From assembly GCF_019285735.1 (NCBI RefSeq), contig NZ_CP079107.1, positions 558,001 to 622,000 of the forward strand: a stretch of DNA of 64,000 bases, in the 5' to 3' direction. This document shows, in pieces, positions 44,956 through 52,922 of the stretch. This DNA comes from Paeniglutamicibacter sp. Y32M11. GTDB lineage: Bacteria; Actinomycetota; Actinomycetes; Actinomycetales; Micrococcaceae. The position numbers and the translations under genes are program-made. Below the pieces are notes generated by a model. That model had not been told where the DNA came from and did no database searches. It saw only the letters and a list, made by a program, of their open reading frames with translations. Each line of letters opens with the position of its first letter. Position 1 is the stretch's first letter.

Positions 44956-44969
44956 CTAGAACGTTCTAG
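44956..44969. promoter_or_regulatory. LacI operator, copy 2
   Basis: CTAGAACGTTCTAG is a perfect 14-bp palindrome, 22 bases before the Gfo/Idh start and 57 bases (centre to centre) from copy 1, a spacing that would allow looping by a tetrameric LacI protein. Confidence 0.8.
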
Positions 44970-44991
44970 AGAAGAAGGGTGATACCCCGTA

Positions 44992-46080
44992 ATGTCATAC
45001 TCACTTGAAGTGCCCCCGGCCAAGGAAACGATCCGCATTGCCGTCATCGGCTGCGGATGGATCGGTGCCTTCCATGCCCGCACACTGGCAGGCAACCTGC
45101 CCGGGGTGAGGCTCGAGGCTCTAGCCGATCCGGCTCCCGGAGCCGCGGCTGCACTGGCCGCCGAGCTGGGCATTTCCAAGCACACCACCGACCCCGCCGA
45201 TCTCTTCGCGGATCCCGACATCGACGGCGTGCTCATCGCGGCACCCTCGGCCGTCCATTCGGCACTGATAATCCAGGCAGCGGTCGCGGGAAAACACATT
45301 TTCTGTGAGAAGCCGGCCGGCCACGGGCTCGAAGAACTGCGCACGGCCCTGGACGCCGTCGAACGTGCTGGCGTCGAATTCCAGATCGGCTTCAACCGGC
45401 GTTTCGCCTCCGACTTCGCCGAGGCTAAGAAGCGTATCCAGGCAGGGGACCTTGGCGAGGTGCAGCTGATGCGCTCGCTGACCCGCGACCCGGGAGTCGC
45501 CGAAGGCATCGCAAATGCAGGGCGCATCAAGCCCAACACCATCTTCACCGAAACCCTCATCCACGATTTCGACGCGCTGAACTGGTACAACGAGGGTGCC
45601 AGGGTGACCGAGGTGCGCGCCATCGCCGATGCCCTGGTTGAACCCGGTTACCGCGAGGCGGGTCTGCTGGACACCGCAGTGGTGACGCTGCGCTACGACA
45701 ATGGGGCGATCGCGGTGGCCGAGGCCAGCTTCAGCGCCCTCTACGGCTACGATGTGCGCGGGGAAATCTTCGGTTCCGCAGGAATGGCCGTGGCCGGCAA
45801 CCCGGTGCAGCTCCACAGTGGCAGCTACACCGCGGCCGGGGCACTGGCGCCAACCTCGCGCGTGAACACCGAGCTCTTCGCCCAGGCTTACCGCGACGAA
45901 CTAGCGCACTTCGCCCGGCTCATCGCCGCGCGCAAGGGCCTTGGTGAGGCCCCGACGGTGCCCACTCCCGGGGCGCAGGCAGCCATCGACGCACTGGAAA
46001 TCGCCCTAGCCTGTGTCGAATCCGTCCGCACCGGTGCGCCCGTTGTGCTCGAGCGCGCAACCACGGGCGGTGTCCTGTGA
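44992..46080 (+). CDS. Gfo/Idh/MocA-family oxidoreductase
   Basis: A 362-residue NAD(P)-dependent dehydrogenase. RIAVIGCGWIGAFHARTLAG (about 11-30) is the Rossmann motif, FCEKPAGHG holds the catalytic Lys, QIGFNRRFASDFAEAKKRI and TETLIHDFDALNW follow the inositol dehydrogenase-like pattern. The gene is controlled by the divergent LacI protein and overlaps the next gene (GTGA, 46077-46080). The pair oxidises an unknown polyol or sugar and passes it to a TIM-barrel isomerase. Confidence 0.88.
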   Translation: MSYSLEVPPAKETIRIAVIGCGWIGAFHARTLAGNLPGVRLEALADPAPGAAAALAAELGISKHTTDPADLFADPDIDGVLIAAPSAVHSALIIQAAVAGKHIFCEKPAGHGLEELRTALDAVERAGVEFQIGFNRRFASDFAEAKKRIQAGDLGEVQLMRSLTRDPGVAEGIANAGRIKPNTIFTETLIHDFDALNWYNEGARVTEVRAIADALVEPGYREAGLLDTAVVTLRYDNGAIAVAEASFSALYGYDVRGEIFGSAGMAVAGNPVQLHSGSYTAAGALAPTSRVNTELFAQAYRDELAHFARLIAARKGLGEAPTVPTPGAQAAIDALEIALACVESVRTGAPVVLERATTGGVL

Positions 46081-46847
46081 GCCTTGAACTAGCGGTCTGT
46101 GCGGAAATGGTGTTCCTCGATCTTCCCTTCGTCGAACGCGTGAAGAAGCTCCACGCGTTAGGTTTCGGGATCGAGATGTGGGATTCGCGCACCAAGGACC
46201 TCGCTGCACTGAAGGCGACGGGCGCGAACTTCGGCTCGATGACCGGTTACTCCGCCGGAAGCCTCGTGGACCCGGAGGGAAGCGCGGAGGTTCTGCGCAC
46301 CGCGGCGGAGCTGATCCCCACGGCTCTGGAACTGGGCATCAAACGCCTGGTCATCCACCCCGCGGAACTTATCGACGGACAGGCGGCGAACCCGCGCCAT
46401 CGCGCCACCGGGCAAATGTGGCTGACCGCTTCGCGCACCTTGGAGAAGCTCGGCGCCCTCGGCATGGAACACGGGGTGGTGTTCGTGCTCGAGAACCTCA
46501 ACACGATCCTGGACCACCCCGGAATTCCACTGGGGCGGGCCAAGGACACCCTGGCGCTGGTGGCTGGCGTGGGGCACCCCAACGTGAAGATGATGCTTGA
46601 CCTCTACCACGCGCAGATCGGGGAGGGGAACCTCATCCAGCTACTACGCGATTCCCTGTCCCATCTCGGCGAGGTCCAGGTGGCCGACGTACCTGGACGT
46701 TGCGAACCCGGCACGGGGGAGATCAACTATCCGGCCATCGCGGCCGAGCTGCGCTCGCTGGGCTACTCGGGTCCCGTGGGGCTCGAGGGCTGGGCCTCCG
46801 GAGATCCGGAGGAAGCCCTTGCCAGCTTCAGGAACGCTTTCTCCTGA
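46077..46847 (+). CDS. Hydroxypyruvate isomerase-like TIM-barrel protein
   Basis: A 256-residue barrel of the Hyi family. LAVCAEMVFLDLPFVERV, MTGYSAGSLVDPEG, FVLENLNTILDHPGIPL with its metal-site Glu, MMLDLYHAQIGEGN with the Asp and His, and QVADVPGRCEPGTGEINY are all family marks. GTG start coupled to the dehydrogenase stop. True hydroxypyruvate isomerase or a tetronate/ketose isomerase (OtnI-like) cannot be distinguished here. Confidence 0.85.
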   Translation: MSLELAVCAEMVFLDLPFVERVKKLHALGFGIEMWDSRTKDLAALKATGANFGSMTGYSAGSLVDPEGSAEVLRTAAELIPTALELGIKRLVIHPAELIDGQAANPRHRATGQMWLTASRTLEKLGALGMEHGVVFVLENLNTILDHPGIPLGRAKDTLALVAGVGHPNVKMMLDLYHAQIGEGNLIQLLRDSLSHLGEVQVADVPGRCEPGTGEINYPAIAAELRSLGYSGPVGLEGWASGDPEEALASFRNAFS

Positions 46848-46863
46848 AGCTGGCAATCCCAGG

Positions 46864-48066
46864 CTAGGCCGTAGGGAGCCCGGTGCTCAGGCGCCGGGCT
46901 CCCTGTGCGTCCAACGCCTCGTTGAGCTCGGCGGGGGATCCGGAGCGCGCGAGGTGCTCGGCCACCAGCTCGGCCTGTGACTGTGGGGCGAGCCCTCCGA
47001 TTGGCTGGTCCAGATCCAGATTGGTGGGGAAGGCATAGCCCTCCGCCGAGGCGGCAATGATGTTGTGCAGGGCGGCCTCCGAGGACCCCGCGGATTTGAG
47101 TTCCAGCAGCACCGGGTACAGGGCCTTGCTCATGGCCGTGCGGTCCACCGTTTCCATGGCCCGTCCGAAGGCGGAGGAGACCTGGAGCAGGTTTGCCATG
47201 CGCTTGATGTCGGCTGAAACGTTGGTGCCGGCTCCATGGAACAACGCCGGGTTGAAGAACGCCGCATCTCCCTTGGACAAAGGCAGCTGGGCATAATTGG
47301 CCTGAAAGTATTCGGTGAAGTCCTCCCGGTGGAAGGCCAGGAAGCCCGGGGCGTACTTGTGGGAGTGCGGTAGGTAGAGGGTGGGACCCGATTCCAGGGG
47401 CATGTCGCAATGCGCGACGGCCCCCTGCAGGGTCAGCGCCGGGGTGAGCAGATGGGCGTGGGCAGGGTAGGCAGCGGCCTGCTCGGCGGACATGAATCCC
47501 AGGTGGTAGTCGCGGTGCGCGCGTTGGGCGCTGCCGCCGGGATTCACCACATTGACCTGGCTGGTCACCTGGTAGTTGGGTCCTAGCCAGGCCTCCGACA
47601 CCAGGGCGAGAATATCCGAGGCATAGTAGGCGGCGAAGACCTCCGGATCGGCGAGAGCCAGCTTGTCCAGGGCACCCCAGACCCTGTCGTTGGCACCGGG
47701 CTTGGCAAAGTGGTCCCCGCCGGTGACCCCTGCGGCCTTCTGGGCCGCGATCAGGCGGTTGAAGGCGTCGGTGGCACGGTCCACGACGCCCAGATCGGGG
47801 AAGGCGCCCTTGAAGACCACGATGCCCGGGCCCTCGATGAGCGCCTTGGCCAATTCGGCCTGGACATCGGTGCGCTCGGCCGGGTCGTCCAAGTAGGAAT
47901 GCAGTCGCGGGCCGTAAATGAGCACGTTCTGCTCCACGGCATCGGCATACGGGTAGTCTTCCAACCGCGTGGTCGCGGACACGACCTGCTTAAAGTCCTC
48001 CAGATTGCAGGCTTCGGTGCGGAACCAACGGCTGGCGGCGGCGGTGGAGGTTGGGGTGATGGTCAC
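46864..48066 (-). CDS. Phytanoyl-CoA dioxygenase-family (PhyH) protein
   Basis: A 400-residue Fe(II)/2-oxoglutarate dioxygenase-like protein. AHRDYHLGFM supplies the HxD ligands, and FNPALFHGAGTNVSADIKRMANLLQVS supplies the distal His and a 2-oxoglutarate-binding Arg in two neighbouring segments. The GTG start has AAAGGAC upstream. It is divergent from a LacI-type regulator at 48266, with a palindrome between them, so that regulator probably controls it. It may hydroxylate a sugar, cyclitol or phosphonate; the substrate is unknown. It converges on the Hyi-like gene with only 16 bases between. Confidence 0.85.
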   Translation of the reverse strand: MTITPTSTAAASRWFRTEACNLEDFKQVVSATTRLEDYPYADAVEQNVLIYGPRLHSYLDDPAERTDVQAELAKALIEGPGIVVFKGAFPDLGVVDRATDAFNRLIAAQKAAGVTGGDHFAKPGANDRVWGALDKLALADPEVFAAYYASDILALVSEAWLGPNYQVTSQVNVVNPGGSAQRAHRDYHLGFMSAEQAAAYPAHAHLLTPALTLQGAVAHCDMPLESGPTLYLPHSHKYAPGFLAFHREDFTEYFQANYAQLPLSKGDAAFFNPALFHGAGTNVSADIKRMANLLQVSSAFGRAMETVDRTAMSKALYPVLLELKSAGSSEAALHNIIAASAEGYAFPTNLDLDQPIGGLAPQSQAELVAEHLARSGSPAELNEALDAQGARRLSTGLPTA

Positions 48067-48201
48067 GGAAATTGTCCTTTCGGAAGACCGGTGCGTAGAA
48101 CTGTCCGGTGGGAATTGGGTGCCTCAGGAAACCCTCAGCAGTGCCACAACGTCTTCGTGCGGTGGTCGGGGCTGATTCTGCTTTCGGCTACGTACCATTC
48201 T

Positions 48202-48213
48202 CCGAATATTCGG
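48202..48213. promoter_or_regulatory. Operator candidate between the PhyH and LacI-type genes
   Basis: CCGAATATTCGG is a perfect 12-bp palindrome, extended imperfectly by CTC/GAG. It lies 53 bases before the regulator start and about 136 bases before the PhyH start. Confidence 0.6.
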
Positions 48214-48265
48214 GAGTGGGATACTAGGGTGGAGTCCATCAAAAACACCTCAGGAAGGCATCATC

Positions 48266-49297
48266 GTGGCGCACAGGTTTTCCATCCGGGAAATTGCCCG
48301 GCAGGCGGGGGTCAGCGACGCCACGGTGGACCGGGTCATCCACGCCAGAGCCGGCGTCCGTGCCGGAACCATCGGGCAGGTGAAGCAGGCCATTGTCGAT
48401 CTGGAAGCACAAAGCACGCAGCTTGAGCTCTCCGGCCGTCAGTTCATGATCGACGTGGTGGTGGATGCCCCGGCACGCTTCCACATGGCGGCCCGTCGTG
48501 CACTTGAAGCCGAATTGCCGTTGCTGCGTCCGGCGGCATTCCGTGCCCGTTTCCACATGCGCGAACGTTGGGCAGCAGGTTCGCTAGTGCTCGAGCTTGA
48601 TGCCATCATTCGGCGCGGCTCGCACGGGGTCCTGCTCAAGGCTCCGGACACCCCGGAGATTGCCGCGGCTGTCCAACGCCTGTTCCAGGCCGGGATCCCC
48701 GTGGTCACCTTCGTCACCGACCTTCCTCGCAGCCCCCGTCTGGCCTATGTCGGCATGGACAACCGGGCCGCCGGTGCGACCGCGGCCTACCTGATGCACT
48801 CATGGCTGGTCGGACGCCACGGATCGGTGGCCGTGACACTGAGCAGCGGGATCTTCCAGGGCGAGGAAGAGCGGGAGATGGGGTTCCGCGCCACGATGCG
48901 TTCCCTGGGCGGGCGGAGGGACGTTCACTTCCTGCCTGCCTCTGATGGCTTGGACAGTACCGCCTTTGAGCTGATGCGTGCGGCGCTCGCCGAATACCCT
49001 GACCTGTCAGGCGTATATTCACCGGGCGGGGGAAACCCCGGCCTGGCCCGGGCCTGGCGGGAAGCCGGGCACATGCCCAAGGTGTTCATCGGCCATGACC
49101 TCAACCCGGAAAATGCCCTGCTGCTCGCCGACGGGACCCTCAGCGTGGTCCTTCACCACAAGCTGCAGGGCGATATGCATTCGGCCTGCCGGGCGCTGAT
49201 GCATTTCCACGGGGCACTACCCGGAGGGTGGACGCCGCCGCCCACGCCCATTGACGTGATCACCCCGTACAACATGCCACCAGGGCCACATCGGTAG
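48266..49297 (+). CDS. LacI-type transcriptional regulator with sugar-binding domain
   Basis: A 343-residue protein. The helix-turn-helix FSIREIARQAGVSDATVDRV begins at residue 5, followed by a LacI hinge and a periplasmic-binding-protein-like domain (about 62-320) with GSHGVLLKAPDTPEIAAAV, FVTDLPRSPRLAYVGMDNRA and GVYSPGGGNPGLARAW. GTG start with GGAAGG upstream. It probably represses the divergent PhyH gene through CCGAATATTCGG; the ligand is unknown. Confidence 0.85.
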   Translation: MAHRFSIREIARQAGVSDATVDRVIHARAGVRAGTIGQVKQAIVDLEAQSTQLELSGRQFMIDVVVDAPARFHMAARRALEAELPLLRPAAFRARFHMRERWAAGSLVLELDAIIRRGSHGVLLKAPDTPEIAAAVQRLFQAGIPVVTFVTDLPRSPRLAYVGMDNRAAGATAAYLMHSWLVGRHGSVAVTLSSGIFQGEEEREMGFRATMRSLGGRRDVHFLPASDGLDSTAFELMRAALAEYPDLSGVYSPGGGNPGLARAWREAGHMPKVFIGHDLNPENALLLADGTLSVVLHHKLQGDMHSACRALMHFHGALPGGWTPPPTPIDVITPYNMPPGPHR

Positions 49298-49613
49298 GCC
49301 TGCGATACTGCGCGGAAGAGCACTCGCCGTGCTGCTCGGAACCATTCGGTGACAAGCACGCGATTGTGCGTCGATAGGTCCCCGAACCGCCGCGTGGTTT
49401 CCGCAGTAGCCCCGTGGAGTGCCGACAGCGCGCGACCCTGGCCAAAACATCTCGGCGCTCAGCGGTGAGCCTCCGTCGTGTCATTGTCCACTTGGCTCGT
49501 CCCGGCACCATGGAAGGCAAAAAACGGGGGTGGTTTTCTCCCAGCGGATTGCTGGGAGAAAACCACCCCCTATCGAGGTCAAGGACGTCGGGATAATTCT
49601 CCGCCGCCGGTTG
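49298..49613. other. Intergenic region with a convergent terminator
   Basis: About 316 bases between convergent genes. Only the terminator at 49526-49570 is recognised; I see no gene or operator in 49298-49525. Confidence 0.6.
49526..49570. terminator. Very strong bidirectional terminator
   Basis: GGGGGTGGTTTTCTCCCAGC and its exact complement form a 20-bp stem around GGATT, with AAAAAC on the left and CTATC on the right. It separates the LacI-type gene from the converging iolG-like gene. Confidence 0.85.
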
Positions 49614-50630
49614 TTACGAAAGCTTGGTGACCTTCACCGTCTTGCCCGTTTTCGCGGACTCGAGTGCCGCATCGGCCAGTACCAGGGCCGCAACCCCGTC
49701 GTCGAAACTAGGCGAGCAGGGGCCGCCATTGCGGATGGCTTGCGCAAAGGCATCCAACTCACGCTGGTAGGCCTGTGTGTAGCGTTCCAGGAAGAAGGGC
49801 ATGTAAGCCTCGCCCTCGGCAGTACCGGCCGCTCCGTACTTGCGGACCGTGGTCGGTGTGATGTTCTTGGCTTCCAACATTCCCTCGGAGCCGAAAGCTT
49901 CCAGCCGCTGATCGTACCCGTAGGCGCAATGGCGGGAATTGGTGATCGTGATGAGCTCGCCACGGCTGCCACGCAACGTGACAACGACGGAATCATAGTC
50001 GCCCAGCTCCTCAATGTCGCTGCTGAACTGGTTGGAGCCCACTGCTGTGACCTCCACAATGTTCTCCACGAAGAAACGGGCCATGTCCAGGTCGTGGATC
50101 GTCATGTCACGGAAAATTCCGCCAGAGGTTTCGATGTAATCGCGGGGAGCCGGAGCCGGGTCGCGGCTGATGATGGTGACCTGTTCCAACGATCCGATTT
50201 CGCCGGCGGCAACGCGCGCGTTGATGGATGCGAAGCTTGGGTCAAACCTCCGGTTGAAGCCGAGCATGATGGGCACGTTCGTGTCCTTCAACTTATCGCG
50301 GCACTCCATGACAGTGGCCAGATCCAGATCGATGGGCTTTTCGCACAGGACGGCGAGTCCATGGGCTGCGGCGCGGGTGATGAGATCGACGTGGGTGTTG
50401 GTCGGTGATCCAATGATCACTCCGTCCAAGTCGGGCTCGGCAAACACTTCTTCCGGATCCTGTACCGCACGGGCCCCGGTCAGTTCCGCAAGTTTGCGGG
50501 CGCCATCAATAAACGGGTCGGCAATGAGAACGAGCTCGATGTCCGGGTGAGCGGCAAGATTGCGGGCGTGTACTTGACCAATCCGGCCAGAGCCGAAAAG
50601 CGCCATGCGCAACGGGCGAGGTGAAGTCAT
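49614..50630 (-). CDS. iolG: Inositol 2-dehydrogenase (second IolG-type Gfo/Idh enzyme)
   Basis: A 338-residue NAD-dependent dehydrogenase oxidising myo-inositol or a close cyclitol to the inosose. It has LRMALFGSGRIGQVHARNLA, VLCEKPIDLD with the catalytic Lys, LGFNRRFDPSFASINARV and SGGIFRDMTIHDLDMARFF, the most canonical IolG set in the window. The ATG at 50630 follows AAAGGACT; a frame start at 50669 has no such site. It is the last gene of a leftward operon with a TIM barrel and another Gfo/Idh gene. Its distance from the main iol operon suggests a role in the hydroxyquinol-linked module. Confidence 0.88.
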   Translation of the reverse strand: MTSPRPLRMALFGSGRIGQVHARNLAAHPDIELVLIADPFIDGARKLAELTGARAVQDPEEVFAEPDLDGVIIGSPTNTHVDLITRAAAHGLAVLCEKPIDLDLATVMECRDKLKDTNVPIMLGFNRRFDPSFASINARVAAGEIGSLEQVTIISRDPAPAPRDYIETSGGIFRDMTIHDLDMARFFVENIVEVTAVGSNQFSSDIEELGDYDSVVVTLRGSRGELITITNSRHCAYGYDQRLEAFGSEGMLEAKNITPTTVRKYGAAGTAEGEAYMPFFLERYTQAYQRELDAFAQAIRNGGPCSPSFDDGVAALVLADAALESAKTGKTVKVTKLS

Positions 50631-50741
50631 GGGGTGTAGTCCTTTCAAGAATGGGGAATCCGTAGTCACGGCTGTCTAGGGCGGCAAGTGTGCTGCACCT
50701 TGACGGTTTTTGTGCCTGGGGCACGGGGTGGTTGCTGGGGC

Positions 50742-51617
50742 CTAGCCGGGGAAAGAAGCGATGGCGGTGTCGAAGGCCCGCCGGAGTCCTTCATGCAGGG
50801 GTGTTGCCCGGTGTTCGCGGGAAATGATCTCCACTCCCCACGGTCCCTGGTACCCGGCCTCAATGGCCAGCCTGACGAATGTTGAGGTGGCGAATTCGCC
50901 GTGGCCGCAGTAAGCACGGTTGTTGATGGTGTCCTCGAACAAGGTCCCGTCGGTCTTGTGGAACCCGTCGTCGATTTCCACGGCGAACACGCGGTCCATC
51001 GGGGTGATCTGCCAGAGTTCCTCGTGTGAAAGCCCCGATTTGGCGGTGTGCCAGATGTCGATCATCAGCCCGGCCGAGGGGCTGTCCGACGCGGTCACCA
51101 CCTGGATCGCCTCGGCGGTGGTGCGCAGGTTGGAGAAAGGGGTGGCCTCCAGGGCTAATCGGATGCCGGCATCGGCAGCTTCGTCAGCGAGATCGGAGAA
51201 GGCACTGGTCATTAATGCGTTGGGCAGTGGCTCATCGGCGTTGCCTGCTCCCACCTTGATGTGCCTGGCGCCCAGCAGGGTGGCTGCCTCGAAAAGCTCG
51301 GCCTGGACCTTATCTGCGGTCTTGCGCTCTGCCCCGGTGGACCACCAGCCGTTGATGAACTCGACTTCGATGATGTTGATTCCGGCGCCGCGGATCTGCC
51401 GCCCCAGCTCTTCGTAGCCGATCGTGTCACGGGCTGCCAGCAGATCGTCATGGACCAGGCCGATGCCAGCCCATCCGGTGTCGGCGACTGCGGCGATGCG
51501 TTCCGCAATCGGTAGTGGGCTGCGCTCCGTGGCACCCAGCGGCGCGGCATTCCCGGCGCTGGTCCAGCACGTGGCAATCAGTTCCGGAGTTGGTTTGCCG
51601 GAGTCAGTGGTCTGCAT
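50742..51617 (-). CDS. Sugar phosphate isomerase/epimerase-like TIM-barrel protein
   Basis: A 291-residue xylose-isomerase-like barrel. VADTGWAGIGLVHDDLLAA, EVEFINGWW, KVGAGNADEPLPN, LALEATPFSNLRTT (metal Glu) and LMIDIWHTAKSGLSHEE (metal Asp, His) are visible. Only 2 bases separate it from the upstream Gfo/Idh stop. Together they form an oxidise-then-isomerise or dehydrate pair; loss of water from an oxidised cyclitol by a barrel of this type has precedent in IolE. The reaction itself is inferred. Confidence 0.82.
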   Translation of the reverse strand: MQTTDSGKPTPELIATCWTSAGNAAPLGATERSPLPIAERIAAVADTGWAGIGLVHDDLLAARDTIGYEELGRQIRGAGINIIEVEFINGWWSTGAERKTADKVQAELFEAATLLGARHIKVGAGNADEPLPNALMTSAFSDLADEAADAGIRLALEATPFSNLRTTAEAIQVVTASDSPSAGLMIDIWHTAKSGLSHEELWQITPMDRVFAVEIDDGFHKTDGTLFEDTINNRAYCGHGEFATSTFVRLAIEAGYQGPWGVEIISREHRATPLHEGLRRAFDTAIASFPG

Positions 51618-51619
51618 GT

Positions 51620-52720
51620 TCAGGGCACCTCAATGAGTGTTGGTTCGACGATGTTGGCCATGCCTCCGGCGTTGTTGCTCGAACGGTAGCAGGCATCAAC
51701 AATGCGGGCCACGGTCAGGGCATCGGACACCGGGGCCACGTTGGGTGCACCGGTGCGAATGCTGTCGACCCAGCCACGCATTTCGGTGCGGAAGTTACTG
51801 ATGTTCTCCAGCTCGGGAAGTTCGGAAAACTTGTTGCCTTCGGTCCGCGCGAAGGGTGGGGTGAAGTAGCTTTCGGTCCATTCGGTCCAACCCGCCGGCA
51901 GCACTGCGGCGGCCTCGTCCAAGTAAACGCGCAAGCGTTGGGGAAGAATGCCGATCTCGATCATTCCCCGTGTGCCGTAGACGAAGATGCGGGAGCTTTC
52001 GAACCATTCGAGTTTGTCGTGGCCATCGAAGCTGAAGGTGGCGGACATATCGGGGTAGTTCAGCAACACCGATGCGGAATCTTCCCGGCTTTTTTCGTCT
52101 GAGAGCCGCGTGGACTTGTGCACGCGGGCGTTGACGGACTCCGGTGTGCCAAACATGTGGACCAGCGAATCAAGCATGTGGCAGCCGAGGATCCACAGGA
52201 CTCCGCCCATGTCGGCCGGCTGGTTCAGATGGTCGGTGACATGTTCGCCAACCATCGCGGCGCCTCGGGCCGAAACGGTGACGACCTCGCCGATGGCTCC
52301 ATCGTCGATGAGATTCTTGGCCCGCGTGATCGACTCTGCGAGTCGTACGTTGTAGCCCACCTGGACAACCTGCGTCGAGGGGACCCCATGCTCGGCCTCG
52401 GCAAGCTGCATAAGGTCCAGAACCGTTCCGCCTCCGGGCTTTTCCACGACCACTGACTTGCCGGCAGCCAAGGCGCGCAGTGCGTGGGGGACCATGTCCT
52501 TGCTCTTGGAGTGGATCATGACGGCGTTGATCCGCTCGTCGTTGAGCACCCCGTCGATGTCGCGAAGCTCGACATCGTATTTCTCGGCGAAGTATCCCAA
52601 GCGCGGGTCTTCATCGGCGGCAGCAACTACTTCCACGTTCTCAATTTCACGCAGCGCCCTGACGCGGGCGGATGCATGCGGGTGGGTGATTCCAAGCAGT
52701 CCCACAACGATAGGTTTCAT
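51620..52720 (-). CDS. Gfo/Idh/MocA-family oxidoreductase
   Basis: A 366-residue NAD(P)-dependent dehydrogenase of a divergent branch. KPIVVGLLGITHPHASARVRAL replaces the usual GxGxxG with GITHPH. VVEKPGGGT holds the catalytic Lys, VGYNVRLAESITRAKNLI and WILGCHMLDSLVHMFG follow. The ATG at 52720 has AGGAGAT upstream; a longer frame to 52834 runs across the promoter. It is the first gene of the leftward operon, preceded by the TGGACA-N3-TGTCCA operator. The substrate is unknown. Confidence 0.85.
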   Translation of the reverse strand: MKPIVVGLLGITHPHASARVRALREIENVEVVAAADEDPRLGYFAEKYDVELRDIDGVLNDERINAVMIHSKSKDMVPHALRALAAGKSVVVEKPGGGTVLDLMQLAEAEHGVPSTQVVQVGYNVRLAESITRAKNLIDDGAIGEVVTVSARGAAMVGEHVTDHLNQPADMGGVLWILGCHMLDSLVHMFGTPESVNARVHKSTRLSDEKSREDSASVLLNYPDMSATFSFDGHDKLEWFESSRIFVYGTRGMIEIGILPQRLRVYLDEAAAVLPAGWTEWTESYFTPPFARTEGNKFSELPELENISNFRTEMRGWVDSIRTGAPNVAPVSDALTVARIVDACYRSSNNAGGMANIVEPTLIEVP

Positions 52721-52837
52721 CGAGTTATCTCCTGTAGCTGTTTCCCGAGCGCTTTCGTTTGGTACGAGGGCACGTGGATCCGGATCGGTCATGGCCATGC
52801 GGATTCCAGGTTGTCTATTTCGACCTAGTCGCATCTA

Positions 52838-52854
52838 TTGGACAGTGTGTCCAA
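52838..52854. promoter_or_regulatory. IclR-type operator candidate, leftward arm
   Basis: TTGGACA-GTG-TGTCCAA is a palindrome with perfect 7-base arms, 118 bases before the Gfo/Idh start. Its core TGGACA-N3-TGTCCA recurs with one change at 54639-54653, on the other side of the iclR gene. Confidence 0.7.
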
Positions 52855-52922
52855 AGTATTGCATGTCACATCATGAGGGGTCAAGTCACAGAGTGGACGG
52901 GTCGATCAGCTGATGAAAGTGG

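Noticed and set aside
49419-50408. 329-codon + strand frame across the terminator and the second iolG gene
   Set aside because: It runs through a 20-bp terminator stem and is antisense to a canonical dehydrogenase.
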